Source of the DNA: UBA4742 sp963734965
GTDB lineage: Bacteria; Actinomycetota; Acidimicrobiia; Acidimicrobiales; Acidimicrobilacustridaceae
Reading direction: 5' to 3'
DNA: 64,000 nucleotides
Assembly: GCA_963734965.1 (NCBI GenBank)
Contig: CAVTJK010000004.1
Coordinates: forward strand, 744,001-808,000
Shown: in pieces, positions 36,685 through 45,350 of the stretch
Layout of the letters: the number at the start of each line of letters is the position of its first letter
How positions within the stretch are numbered: position 1 is the first letter of the stretch
Translations under genes and position numbers: made by a program
The notes under the pieces: model-generated
Database searches by the model: none
What the model was told of the DNA's origin: nothing
The model's input: the letters and a program-made list of their open reading frames with translations, nothing else

Positions 36685-37580
36685 CAGGCCGTCGCCGCCG
36701 AGCGCGCGGCCAGGGCCGTGATGGCCTCGATGACCTGCGGCCAGTAGTACGTGGGCAGATCGTGACCCATGCCATCGAGCATCATCAGCTCGGCGCCGGG
36801 GATGACCTCGGCGGTGCGCACGCCGCCCGAGGGATCGACGAGTCGGTCCTCGGTCCCGTGGATGACGACGACTGGCACGTCGATGTGGCGGAGGCCTTCG
36901 GATCGACTCGGCGACGAGACGATGGCGAGCAGCTGGTTGCCGACGCCTCTCGGGTAGAAGCAACGGTCGAAGGCGGCGGCGCTCCGCTCGGCCGCCTCGT
37001 CCTCGTCGAAGTGGTCCGGACTCCCGATGAGACGGCTGCCCTCGATGCCCTGGGCGATGACTTCGTCCCGATCGGTCACGGGCGGAGCCATCAACATCGG
37101 CAGGACGTCGGGTGACGGCTGACCCACATCCGGGTCACCAGTCGTCGACATGATCGACGTCAGCGTCGCGACGCGGTCGGGGTAGCCGACGGCGATGGCC
37201 TGGGCGATCATCCCACCCATCGAGGCGCCCACCACGTGGGCGCGCCCGATGCCGAGAGCGTCGAGCACACCGATGGCATCGGCGGCCATGTCGTCGATCT
37301 GGTACGGCGCGCTCGGTGGGTTCCCCGCCAGCATGTCGCCCAGGGCCGCGGCCAGGTCGATCTCGCCCTCGACCGGCACCTTGGTCGACAAGCCCACATC
37401 GCGGTTGTCGAACCGGATCACGAAGAAGCCGCGGTCCACCATGCTCTGACAGAACTCGTCGGGCCAGGCGATCAGTTGGGCGCCCAGCCCCATGACCAGC
37501 AGCAGGGCCGGGTCGTGGGCGTCGCCCAGGGTCTCGTATTCGATCTCGATGCCGTTGGTCTCGGTGCGCATGGCGCCCAT
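36684..37580 (-). CDS. Alpha/beta-hydrolase
   Basis: Hydrolase of about 298 residues. The nucleophile elbow is GASMGG near 117-122 (Ser), the oxyanion region VMGLGAQ near 33-39, a late Asp in GTEDRLVDP and the catalytic His in LDGMGHDLP. The start is ATG at 37580 with AAGG upstream; ATG at 37571 is an alternative. It resembles polyketide-cleaving or ester hydrolases of the AclC/RdmC sort. It is the first gene of a five-gene minus-strand operon with the racemase, PIG-L protein, phosphatase and dehydrogenase. Confidence 0.87.
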   Translation of the reverse strand: MGAMRTETNGIEIEYETLGDAHDPALLLVMGLGAQLIAWPDEFCQSMVDRGFFVIRFDNRDVGLSTKVPVEGEIDLAAALGDMLAGNPPSAPYQIDDMAADAIGVLDALGIGRAHVVGASMGGMIAQAIAVGYPDRVATLTSIMSTTGDPDVGQPSPDVLPMLMAPPVTDRDEVIAQGIEGSRLIGSPDHFDEDEAAERSAAAFDRCFYPRGVGNQLLAIVSSPSRSEGLRHIDVPVVVIHGTEDRLVDPSGGVRTAEVIPGAELMMLDGMGHDLPTYYWPQVIEAITALAARSAATA

Positions 37581-37631
37581 CGTCGGCCTTCTTGACTGGG
37601 GGGTCAAGTCCCTGGGCCGGGCGACGATCCG

Positions 37632-37705
37632 CCGAGCGGGGCTTCGCCCATATGGGTCCCACCTCACGAGCGGTTGCGCTCCGCTCCGCAGCCGAGGTGC
37701 CCTCG
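37632..37705 (-). repeat. Degenerate copy D of the dispersed repeat
   Basis: Read on the minus strand it contains GCGGAGCGGAGCGCAACCGC and then CCATATGGGCGAAGCCCCGC, matching the two modules of copies C and E but more diverged and shortened. It lies in the 155-base divergent gap between the hydrolase and galT. Confidence 0.5.
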
Positions 37706-37735
37706 GACGCGGTTTTGGCCCGCTAGGTTCGTCCG

Positions 37736-38590
37736 GTGGCCGGGTATCGGATCGACCCGCTGACCGGAGACACGGTGGCGGTGGTGTCGTCGCGACAGCA
37801 GCGGCCCAACCAGCCCGAGGCCGACTGCCCCTTCTGTCCGGGTGGGCTCGAGGCGCCCGAGCCCTATCAGGTGCGGGCCTTTCCCAACCGCTGGCCCTCC
37901 TTGCCCGGACGCACGTGTGAGGTCGTGCTCTACACGCCCGATCACGACGCCGCCTTCAGCACGCTCGGTGTCACCCAGGCGGCCGCCGTCGTCGACCTGT
38001 GGGCCGAGCGCACCGCCACCCTCGGCGCCCGCGACGACGTGGCCTACGTCCTCGTGTTCGAGAACCGGGGAGCCGAGGTCGGAGCGACCATCAGCCATCC
38101 CCACGGCCAGATCTACGCGTTCGATCGCATTCCGCCGCGAGCGCTCGTCGAGCTGGGCGAAGGTGATCCCGTCGCCGGACTCGGCCCGGCGGCGCCGGAC
38201 GATCGACTCGTGACCCGGTCGGGATCGTGGCGGGCATGGGTGCCGTGGGCCGCCGGCTGGCCCTACGCCCTGGTCGTCGCGCCCGACCAGCGAGCGCCCG
38301 ACCTACCCTCGCTCGATGCCGATTCGCGACGCGACCTGGCCGCGACCCTCGTCGACGGCCTGGCCCGCCTCGATCGGCTGTTCGCGGCGCCCATGCCCTA
38401 CATGCTCTGGTTCCACCAACGGCCCTTCGACGGACGCGACTGGCCGTCGGCCTGGGTGCACGCCCACATCGCTCCGTTCCTGCGACGCCAGGCCACGCCC
38501 CGGTTCGTGGCCGCGGGCGAGCTGGGCAGCGGGGTCATGTTCAACCCGGTCGATCCCGTCGATGCGGCGCGGGAACTGCGCGAGGCATGA
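37736..38590 (+). CDS. galT: Galactose-1-phosphate uridylyltransferase
   Basis: Leloir-pathway enzyme exchanging UMP between UDP-glucose and galactose-1-phosphate. The 284-residue protein from a GTG at 37736 has the zinc-type CPFC pair (Cys31, Cys34) and the active-site HPHGQ at 121-125, with the uridylylated His in the middle. WFHQRP and WVHAHIAPF supply the C-terminal half. It is shorter than the usual 330-350 residues but has all core motifs. galK starts in a 4-base overlap with its stop. Confidence 0.92.
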   Translation: MAGYRIDPLTGDTVAVVSSRQQRPNQPEADCPFCPGGLEAPEPYQVRAFPNRWPSLPGRTCEVVLYTPDHDAAFSTLGVTQAAAVVDLWAERTATLGARDDVAYVLVFENRGAEVGATISHPHGQIYAFDRIPPRALVELGEGDPVAGLGPAAPDDRLVTRSGSWRAWVPWAAGWPYALVVAPDQRAPDLPSLDADSRRDLAATLVDGLARLDRLFAAPMPYMLWFHQRPFDGRDWPSAWVHAHIAPFLRRQATPRFVAAGELGSGVMFNPVDPVDAARELREA

Positions 38591-39636
38591 GCGTCGCTGA
38601 CGCCGGTCGGGGCGACGGATCACCCGAGCACGCGCTGGTGCGGGCCTCAGCTCCAGGCCGGGTCAACCTCATGGGCGATCACACGGACTACCTCGGCGGC
38701 TTCACGTTGCCGATGGCCATCGATCTGGCCACGACGGTCGTCGGTCGTCGGTCGCCCGATCGGGTGCAGCTCGCCTCGGCCGATGTCGAGGGCGACCTGG
38801 ACCTCGACCTCGACGAGGCGCGCCGCGCCGATCCGGCCCTGGTCTCGCCTCGGTGGGGCCGCTACGTCGCCGGGGTCATCAGCGAGACCGCTCCCCGCCA
38901 CGGGCTCCTCGGTCGGGTGACGACGACGCTGCCGATCGGGGCCGGACTGTCGTCGAGCGCTTCCCTCGAGGTCGCAGTGGCGCTGGCGCTCGGCAGCGAG
39001 CTGACCTCGATCGAGTTGGCTCAGGCCTGCCAGCGCGCCGAGCACCGGGCGTCGGGCGTGCCGTGCGGGCTGATGGACCAGCTGACCGCGCTCGAAGGGG
39101 TGGAGGGACACGCCCTGCTCATCGACTTCCGCTCGCTGGCCATCGAACGGGTGGCCATCCCCACATCGATCGCCGTGGTGGTGATCCACTCGGGCCAGAC
39201 CCGCGACCTGGCCAACTCGGAGTACGGGAGCCGGATGCGACAGCTGCAGGTGGCGGAAGCCGATATCGGACCGCTCCGCGACGCAACGCTCGACGATCTG
39301 CCCGGCATCACCGATCCGATCGCCCGCCGACGAGCTCGACACGTCGTGACCGAGAACGAGCGGGTGGTCAGCTTCGCCGAGGCGCTGCGAGCCGACGAGC
39401 CTGAGCGCCTCGGGGAGATCATGGCCGCCAGCCACGCCAGCAACCGCGACGACTTCGAAGCGTCGACGCCCGTCGTGAACGCCCTCGTGGCCCGGCTGTC
39501 GGCCACGCCAGGCGTGTTCGGAGCCCGCCTCGTCGGCGGCGGCTTCGGTGGCTGCGTCGTGGCCGTGACCGAGCCCGACACCCTCGCCGAAGGCTGGACC
39601 GTCCGAGCCTCCAACGGCGCCACGGTGACTCGCTAG
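38587..39636 (+). CDS. galK: Galactokinase
   Basis: GHMP-family kinase making galactose-1-phosphate, 349 residues. The sugar-binding motif GRVNLMGDHTDYLGG is at 24-38 (MGD instead of the more common IGE). The ATP-binding PIGAGLSSSAS is near 121-131 and the C-terminal GGGFGGCVV motif near 317-325. The start at 38587 overlaps galT by 4 bases (ATGA), so the pair is one unit. There is no epimerase or transporter beside it. Two hairpins and repeat copy E follow its stop. Confidence 0.93.
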   Translation: MSVADAGRGDGSPEHALVRASAPGRVNLMGDHTDYLGGFTLPMAIDLATTVVGRRSPDRVQLASADVEGDLDLDLDEARRADPALVSPRWGRYVAGVISETAPRHGLLGRVTTTLPIGAGLSSSASLEVAVALALGSELTSIELAQACQRAEHRASGVPCGLMDQLTALEGVEGHALLIDFRSLAIERVAIPTSIAVVVIHSGQTRDLANSEYGSRMRQLQVAEADIGPLRDATLDDLPGITDPIARRRARHVVTENERVVSFAEALRADEPERLGEIMAASHASNRDDFEASTPVVNALVARLSATPGVFGARLVGGGFGGCVVAVTEPDTLAEGWTVRASNGATVTR

Positions 39637-39740
39637 AGCCGGATGCCGAAGGCGTCCGCAGGGAGGCCCCGCCGACCGCCCGAGGCGCGGCGGAGCGGAG
39701 CGGAGCCGCTCACCAAGCTGAGAGCCGGATGCCGAAGGCG
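39635..39740 (+). repeat. Dispersed intergenic repeat, copy E with flanking 20-bp direct repeat
   Basis: AGAGCCGGATGCCGAAGGCG occurs exactly at 39635-39654 and again at 39721-39740. Between them are GGGAGGCCCCGCCGACCG and the GCGGAGCGGAGCGGAGCC module. The first copy begins inside the galK stop codon. It matches the other dispersed copies in module order. Confidence 0.75.
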
Positions 39741-39763
39741 CCTCGTCGGATTATCGACGAGGC
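39740..39763 (+). terminator. Hairpin after galK
   Basis: GCCTCGTCG-GATTAT-CGACGAGGC: a perfect 9-base stem with a 6-base loop, about 100 bases after the galK stop. There is no T-tract, so it is a termination or mRNA-end structure only by inference. Confidence 0.4.
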
Positions 39764-39778
39764 CAGTTGGTCGCCGAG

Positions 39779-39822
39779 AGGCCCCCGCCTCCGTCCCAGC
39801 CTGGTGCGGAAGCGGGGGCCTT
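39779..39822 (+). terminator. Strong GC hairpin, probable galTK terminator
   Basis: AGGCCCCCGC(C)TCC pairs with GGA(A)GCGGGGGCCT around a loop of about 16 bases, ending CCTTGC. It is very stable but has only two trailing T residues, as is common for actinobacterial terminators. It lies in the gap between galK and the zinc-ribbon gene. Further structured sequence follows to 40050, including the palindrome TTTCGGCCCGAAA at 39881-39893. I see no gene in 39823-40050. Confidence 0.5.
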
Positions 39823-40050
39823 GCTCGTCGCCCTCCCGCCACTACCAACATCGGCGCCGGGATGGTCTCCCGCGAGGGCCTTTCGGCCCGAAATGGGCCT
39901 GGCCTTTTGGCCCGGATCTGCGGCCCCCCGACCACCTCCGTCTGACACGAGGCAGACCGAAAATCGCTCAGATCGTTCATGACGGGCCACTGGCGGCCGA
40001 TCATCCTGGTGACCGCCCCGGTCCGCTGCCCCGCCGCGAAACGAGCCGCA

Positions 40051-41046
40051 ATGACCGAAACCCGACCGTGTCCATCGTGTGGCTCACCGGTTCAGGTCGA
40101 CTGGAACTGGTGCCACGCGTGCGGGTACGACCCCGCGGGGCGCAAGCCGGCCGGGTGGGTGCCGTCCGAGCCGCTGCCGGTGCCGGCCGGGATGGTTCCG
40201 CTCGCTCCCCCACCCAATCCCGACCCGCCCCGCATGGCGGCGCCGGCGACCACGTTCAGCACCCCCGGGTTCGACACGACACCACCGTCGGGCATCCCGC
40301 CCCAGACCCGGACGCGCACGGCTGGGAACATGGTCAGCGTGGTGATCATCGCGGTGGCCGCCGTGCTGGCCGTCGGTGCCGTGGTCTACGTGGTCCAGAA
40401 GGGCACGAACAAAGAGAAGCGTCCCGAGGCCGCTCCGGCCTTCGCCGCCGGACTTCCGATCGTCTTCTCCATCAACACGGATCCGGCTGTGCCCGACCAG
40501 GTGCCCAGCTTGCCCGACGCCCTGGCCGGCTGCGCCCAGGCCAAGCTGAGCGCGGCGGACGTGGGTGCCATCTCGGCGCTGCAGGTCCCCACTGACGTCG
40601 ACAAGTTGCCGCTCGGGATCCAGATCCGCGCCGTGCGAGCCGCACGTGACTGCGATCGGGCCGGCGTGGCCGAGGCCATGACCGGCCAAGGCAACGCCTT
40701 CTCGGATCTGGGTGTGCACTCGATCGATCAGCAGCAGTGCGTGATGGAGCACTTCGAGGATGGCGTGTCCAAGCAGGACGACTCCAGCGCCGCCCTCGTC
40801 TCGGACGCCACGATCCTGGCCGTGATGGCACCGTCCTTCCAGGCCTGCGTGCCCCTGGCGACCGGGCTCGACGCGCTGATCGGCGCCATCGACAACCCGC
40901 CGCCCACCGATGTGGCCGCGTGCATGGCCAAGTCGATGGCCCCCTCGTCGAGCTGGATCGAGCTGTTCACCCTGGACAGTGATCCGGCCGCCCAGGCCCA
41001 GTTCAAGGCGGGGCTGACCACTGCCGCAGCCGCCTGCGGCGGCTGA
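40051..41046 (+). CDS. Zinc-ribbon membrane-anchored protein of unknown function
   Basis: Protein of 331 residues. An N-terminal zinc ribbon has Cys7/Cys10 (CPSC) and Cys21/Cys24 (CHAC). A Pro-rich linker follows (about 30-90), then one membrane helix (about 94-115) and a helical extracytoplasmic domain of about 215 residues with spaced Cys residues (for example LAGCAQA, RDCDRAG, QQQCVMEH, FQACVPL, AACMAK and a final AACGG). The start is ATG at 40051; the frame is open upstream but non-conserved-looking. The outer domain resembles secreted actinobacterial helical Cys-containing domains, but no family is certain. Confidence 0.75.
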   Translation: MTETRPCPSCGSPVQVDWNWCHACGYDPAGRKPAGWVPSEPLPVPAGMVPLAPPPNPDPPRMAAPATTFSTPGFDTTPPSGIPPQTRTRTAGNMVSVVIIAVAAVLAVGAVVYVVQKGTNKEKRPEAAPAFAAGLPIVFSINTDPAVPDQVPSLPDALAGCAQAKLSAADVGAISALQVPTDVDKLPLGIQIRAVRAARDCDRAGVAEAMTGQGNAFSDLGVHSIDQQQCVMEHFEDGVSKQDDSSAALVSDATILAVMAPSFQACVPLATGLDALIGAIDNPPPTDVAACMAKSMAPSSSWIELFTLDSDPAAQAQFKAGLTTAAAACGG

Positions 41047-41058
41047 CCGCCTCGGAGA

Positions 41059-41769
41059 TCAGCTCGCCAACGACTGGCCGAGACGCGCCGCGGCGGCGGG
41101 CGTGCGCACGCCCCACCAGAACAGATCCTGGCCGTCGACGAACCGCACCGGCGCCACCGCTTCGAGCTCGGAGCGGTGGCGCTCGCGGAACGGGTAGGGC
41201 TCACTCGGCGCGATGACCAGGTCCGGTTCGAGGGCGGCGGCCTCGGCCAGCGACAGCGACGGATAGCGGTCGGGCGCGTCCCCGATGACGTTGTCGAACC
41301 CCAACAGATCGAGCAGGGACGAGCCGTAGCAGCCCGTGCTCATGGTCATCCACGGGCGGCGCCAGATGGGCACGAAGACCCGGCGACGTTCCGCGGGGAC
41401 CTCGGGCGTCGGCTCTCCCCATCCCGGGGCGGGATCGAGATCGACCGCCGCGGCCAGCAGGTCGAGTTGCGGGCCGACGTCGGCGACCGAGTCGATCCGG
41501 ATCACGTGCACCGCCAGCCCCATCGCCTCGAGCGCGTCGGCGTCGGGGCGGCGGTTCTCCTCCTCGCACATGACGACGAGATCCGGAGCCAGCAGGGCGA
41601 TGGCGGCGAGGTCGGGGTCCTTGGTCCCGCCGACAGGCGTCAGTGACGGCTGTTCGCAGAACCGGGTCACGGCCACGGGCTCGATGCCCCACGCCAACAA
41701 CGTCTCGGTGGCGGAGGGCACCAGGCTGACCACGCGTCGGCTCGGCCGGGTTCGGCGAGGTGCGGTCAC
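41059..41769 (-). CDS. BtuF-like cobalamin/metal-complex-binding protein without signal peptide
   Basis: Helical-backbone metal-receptor fold of 236 residues. RRVVSLVPSATETLLAWGIEP is the typical BtuF/FhuD-like opening; VGGTKDPDL, APDLVVMCEE and WMTMSTGCYGSSLLDLLGF are further family blocks. It lacks a signal peptide or lipobox, so it is probably cytoplasmic, as in the lone cobalamin-binding-protein group of actinobacteria. No permease or ATPase is adjacent. It lies one base from the stop of the next minus-strand gene. Confidence 0.8.
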   Translation of the reverse strand: MTAPRRTRPSRRVVSLVPSATETLLAWGIEPVAVTRFCEQPSLTPVGGTKDPDLAAIALLAPDLVVMCEEENRRPDADALEAMGLAVHVIRIDSVADVGPQLDLLAAAVDLDPAPGWGEPTPEVPAERRRVFVPIWRRPWMTMSTGCYGSSLLDLLGFDNVIGDAPDRYPSLSLAEAAALEPDLVIAPSEPYPFRERHRSELEAVAPVRFVDGQDLFWWGVRTPAAAARLGQSLAS

Positions 41770-42546
41770 CTACATCTGGTCGAGCAGTTGGGCCTTCTTG
41801 GCCTCGAACTCCGCGTCGGTGATGGCTCCTTGGGTGTGGAGGCGATGCAGCTCGGCGATGCGCTCCGCTGGCGACGAGCTCGGTGTCGGCGGGGCCGGCG
41901 CGGGAGCCGTAGCGGGCGCGGTGGGCGCGGCCGCGGAAGGCGCGGGACCTGGGGCGGGCGCGGCCAGGGGCGCGGCCGGAGGGGCCGCGGCCGGCACCGG
42001 AGCAGACGGAGCCGCAGCCGCCTGGGCGTCGCTCAGGTGCTGGCTCATCCGGTCGAAGCCGCGGTTCTCGATCGCCTCCATCTGGGCGTAGATCTCGTGC
42101 TGGACGCGGTCGGGGCTGCGGATGTCCTCGAAGATCTCGGCGCCGGTCTTGCTGGCCGATTCGATCTTGAGGTCGCCCAGCCCGAGGATGCGCTCGAAGA
42201 TCCGCTGGCTGAAGAAGATGGTGTTGATGCGCTGGAGCGGGATCTCCATGCCGTGCTTGGCGACGATCCCCTCACGGAAGATGATGCGGTCGGTGGTGAG
42301 GATGAAGTAGGTGCTGATCCAGTGCACGTAGCGCTCGCCCAACCAGACGAGCGATCCGAGCACGAGCAGGGCCGTCAGGATCTTGAGCCACTCCCACCCG
42401 TCGGTCCCGGTCTTCACCAGCACGAACAGGGCGACCAGGACGGTGATCACCGTGGCCGCCAGCGCCTTGGCGAAGTACCACCAGTGCGGGTGCAGGTCGA
42501 GCACGAGCTTCTCGTTGTCCCGCAGGATCAGGTCCGAGTAGGCCAC
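41770..42546 (-). CDS. Membrane PH-domain protein with C-terminal SHOCT domain
   Basis: Protein of 258 residues. Two membrane helices (about 24-45 and 54-72) precede a bacterial PH-like (bPH2) domain (about 75-145), which has RYVHWISTYFILTTDRIIFREG and IPLQRINTIFF. A long Ala/Pro-rich linker (about 175-225) follows, then a SHOCT domain ending LHRLHTQGAITDAEFEAKKAQLL. SHOCT domains are short oligomerisation modules. The function is unknown. The start at 42546 is divergent from uvrD2. Confidence 0.88.
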   Translation of the reverse strand: MAYSDLILRDNEKLVLDLHPHWWYFAKALAATVITVLVALFVLVKTGTDGWEWLKILTALLVLGSLVWLGERYVHWISTYFILTTDRIIFREGIVAKHGMEIPLQRINTIFFSQRIFERILGLGDLKIESASKTGAEIFEDIRSPDRVQHEIYAQMEAIENRGFDRMSQHLSDAQAAAAPSAPVPAAAPPAAPLAAPAPGPAPSAAAPTAPATAPAPAPPTPSSSPAERIAELHRLHTQGAITDAEFEAKKAQLLDQM

Positions 42547-42602
42547 GCGGCCAGGCTAGTGCGGCCCTGGTGCTGTCATAGGGCTTGGTTAGGGTGGCGG
42601 AG

Positions 42603-44741
42603 GTGGACGCAGAACAGGTGCTCGACGGGCTCAACGAGGAGCAGCAGCGGGCCGTCGTGTGCCCGACCACGCCCCTCTGCATCCTGGCCGGCGCCGGCAC
42701 CGGCAAGACCCGGGTCCTGACCCGCCGCATCGCCTACCGAGCCCTCACCGGCGCCCACGATCCCGGCCACGTCCTCGCGCTGACCTTCACGCGCAAGGCC
42801 GCGGGCGAGCTGTCGGCGCGGCTGGCCCGACTCGGCCTGCGCGATCGCGTGGCGGCCGGGACGTTCCACGCCATCGCCTACGCGCAGCTGCGGACGAGGT
42901 GGGCCGATCGGGGCGTCCGGCCCCCCGAGCTGCTCGAGCGCAAGGTCGGCTTCGTGTCGCGGCTTCTGCCCAGCGCGCAACGATCTTCCGCGCTCGACGT
43001 CGTGACCGAGATCGAGTGGGCCAAGGCGCGGGACGTCGAACCCGACGAATATGGCGCCGAGGTCCACCGGCTCGGACGCCGGGCGCCCCTGGCTTACCGC
43101 GACATGGCCGCGGTCTACGAGCGCTACGAGCAGGAGAAGCAGCGCCGGCGGATGGTCGACTTCGACGACCTGTTGCGCCTTTGCCGGCGCGACCTCCGTG
43201 GCGATCGTGAGTTCGCTCAGGCCCAACGTTGGCGCTACCAACACCTGTTCGTCGACGAGTTCCAGGACGTCAACCCGCTGCAGGCCAGCCTCCTCGACGC
43301 CTGGCTCGGCGGTCGGAGCGACCTGTGCGTGGTCGGCGACCCGAACCAGGCGATCTACGGTTGGAACGGCGCCGACCCGACGGCCATCACCACCTTCGCC
43401 GATCGCCACCCGGGCGCCGAGACGGTCCGGCTAGCCGACAACTACCGGTCGAGCCCGCAGATCCTGGCCGTGGCCAACGCGGTCCTCGCCGGTGCGGGCG
43501 CCGACGCGGCGCCGGGATCCACGATGTTCGAGGCGGGGGCATCGGCCCTGCGGGCCAACCGCCCCGACGGACCGATCCCACAGGTCGAGGCGTTCCCCGA
43601 CGACACCGCCGAGGCCCGGGCCATCGCCCGCTCGATCCGCGACCACTACAAGCCGGGGGGCTCGTGGGCGACCCAGGCGGTGCTCTGTCGGACCAACGCC
43701 CAGGTCGCGGTCATCGAGCAGGCGCTGCACGGCACAGGCATCCCGTTCCGGGTTCGGGGCGGCGGCGGCCTGCTCGACCAGCCCGAGGTCAAGGTGGCAC
43801 TGCGCGAGCTCCAACGCCACGAAGGCGACTTCTCGACCGCCCTGACCGACCTGGCCGCCACGGCGCGCTCGGTCGTCGACCCGCCCGACGACCTCGACGC
43901 CGCCGAGCGAGCGCGGAGCGGATCGGACGACCACGCCGACAGCCGCGCCGCCAACCTCGAGGCTCTGATCCGCCTCGGCCACGACTTCCTCGCCGTCGAC
44001 AGCCGACCGTCGACCGCGGGGTTCGTGGCCTGGCTGACGGCCACCACCCGCGCCGACCAGCCCGATGCCCAGGGCGACGCCGTCGAGCTGGCCACCTTCC
44101 ACGCGGCCAAGGGCCTCGAATGGCCCGTCGTGCACCTGGCCGGACTCGAACAGGGACTCGTGCCCATCGGCCATGCCCGCACCGACGACGATCTGGCCGA
44201 GGAGCGGCGGCTGTTCTACGTGGCCATCACCCGAGCCGAACACGAGTTGGTCTGCACCTGGGCCGAGACGCGTGTGTTCGGCGAGCGCGTCGCCAATCGC
44301 ACGGCGTCGCCCTACCTCGACGACGTCGAGGCCGCGGCCGCCGCCCTGGCTGCCGGCGAGGTCCCTTCCGATTGGGTGGCCCACCTGTCGGCCCAGCGGG
44401 CCCGCCTGCGCGGGGCCACCTCGGCCAAGACGGCCGGGCGGGGGGCGCGCGCCAACGGCAAGAGCCGGGCGCGGGGTCGCGCGCCGGTGCCCGATGCCGA
44501 CTCGCTCGACGCCGCCGGCCGGGTCGCCCTCGACGCGCTCAAGGCCTGGCGAGGGCGCCAGGCCAAGGCGGCGTCGGTGCCCGCGTATGTGATCTTCCAC
44601 GATCGGGTGCTCATCGAGCTGGTCACGAGCCGGCCCGCCAACCGCTCCGAGCTGCTCGCGGTCTCGGGCATCGGCGAGGTCAAGGTCGACCGCTTCGGCG
44701 ACGAGATCCTGGGCATCCTGGCCGAGCACGCGGCATCCTGA
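42603..44741 (+). CDS. uvrD2: UvrD2-type superfamily I DNA helicase with HRDC domain
   Basis: 3'-5' DNA helicase/translocase of 712 residues. Walker A GAGTGKT is at 30-36, motif Ia ALTFTRKAA, Walker B FVDEFQDVN, motif III GDPNQAIYGWNG, motif IV DNYRSS, and motif VI YVAITRAEHE. The C-terminal about 70 residues are an HRDC domain (VFHDRVLIELV-like, ending GIGEVKVDRFGDEILGIL). This helicase-plus-HRDC layout is that of mycobacterial UvrD2. The GTG at 42603 has AGGG about 9 bases upstream; a GTG at 42594 is an alternative. A DUF2505 gene follows closely. Confidence 0.93.
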   Translation: MDAEQVLDGLNEEQQRAVVCPTTPLCILAGAGTGKTRVLTRRIAYRALTGAHDPGHVLALTFTRKAAGELSARLARLGLRDRVAAGTFHAIAYAQLRTRWADRGVRPPELLERKVGFVSRLLPSAQRSSALDVVTEIEWAKARDVEPDEYGAEVHRLGRRAPLAYRDMAAVYERYEQEKQRRRMVDFDDLLRLCRRDLRGDREFAQAQRWRYQHLFVDEFQDVNPLQASLLDAWLGGRSDLCVVGDPNQAIYGWNGADPTAITTFADRHPGAETVRLADNYRSSPQILAVANAVLAGAGADAAPGSTMFEAGASALRANRPDGPIPQVEAFPDDTAEARAIARSIRDHYKPGGSWATQAVLCRTNAQVAVIEQALHGTGIPFRVRGGGGLLDQPEVKVALRELQRHEGDFSTALTDLAATARSVVDPPDDLDAAERARSGSDDHADSRAANLEALIRLGHDFLAVDSRPSTAGFVAWLTATTRADQPDAQGDAVELATFHAAKGLEWPVVHLAGLEQGLVPIGHARTDDDLAEERRLFYVAITRAEHELVCTWAETRVFGERVANRTASPYLDDVEAAAAALAAGEVPSDWVAHLSAQRARLRGATSAKTAGRGARANGKSRARGRAPVPDADSLDAAGRVALDALKAWRGRQAKAASVPAYVIFHDRVLIELVTSRPANRSELLAVSGIGEVKVDRFGDEILGILAEHAAS

Positions 44742-44745
44742 GGGC

Positions 44746-45243
44746 ATGCGCTTCACCACCGAGCAGCACTTCGCGGCGCCGGTGGCCGCCGTGCTGGCGC
44801 TGTTCATCGATCCGGACTTCTACGCCACGCTGGTCGGTCTGCCCAAGATCACCACCCCCGAGGTGATCGAGCACCAGGTCGACGGGGCCAAGGTGCACCT
44901 GGCGCTGCGTCAGCGCTACACGGGCGACGTGCCGGCGGCCGCGCTGGCCTTCATCGATCCGGCCAAGCTCGGTTGGGTCGAGCACCTCGACTTCGACGTC
45001 GACCAGGCGACGGCGACCAGTCGCCTCCAGCCCGACCACTACAGCGACCGGTTCAGCTGCTCGGGCCGATACGTGTTCAACCCCGACGGCGACGACGCCC
45101 ACAGCATCCGGCGCATCGACGGCGACCTCAAGGTGCGCATCCCGCTGGTCGGTGGCAAGGTCGAGGGCGCCCTGGTGTCGGGTCTGCGCGAGCACTCCGA
45201 AGCCGAACAACCCCTCGTCGCCGCCGCCCTCGCCACCCCCTGA
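44746..45243 (+). CDS. DUF2505 family protein
   Basis: Protein of 165 residues with the SRPBCC/START-like opening MRFTTEQHFAAPVAAVLALF and the later RIDGDLKVRIPLVGGKVE, which match the actinobacterial DUF2505 family. This fold usually binds a hydrophobic ligand; no enzyme activity is known. It starts 4 bases after the uvrD2 stop and is probably co-transcribed. I see nothing in the 107 bases that follow. Confidence 0.82.
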   Translation: MRFTTEQHFAAPVAAVLALFIDPDFYATLVGLPKITTPEVIEHQVDGAKVHLALRQRYTGDVPAAALAFIDPAKLGWVEHLDFDVDQATATSRLQPDHYSDRFSCSGRYVFNPDGDDAHSIRRIDGDLKVRIPLVGGKVEGALVSGLREHSEAEQPLVAAALATP

Positions 45244-45350
45244 CGGCTGGCGTCGAGCTCGACCCCGACCCCTCGCGGCGGCACATCGCCACCTCCGGTG
45301 TGGTCATCTGCCGCCACGACGCGTCGGGCAACCGTCGAGGTGAGCTGGAG

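Noticed and set aside
39643..39990. Short open frames in the galK downstream gap
   Set aside because: They run through repeat and hairpin sequence, give Arg/Pro/Gly-rich peptides and have no ribosome site.
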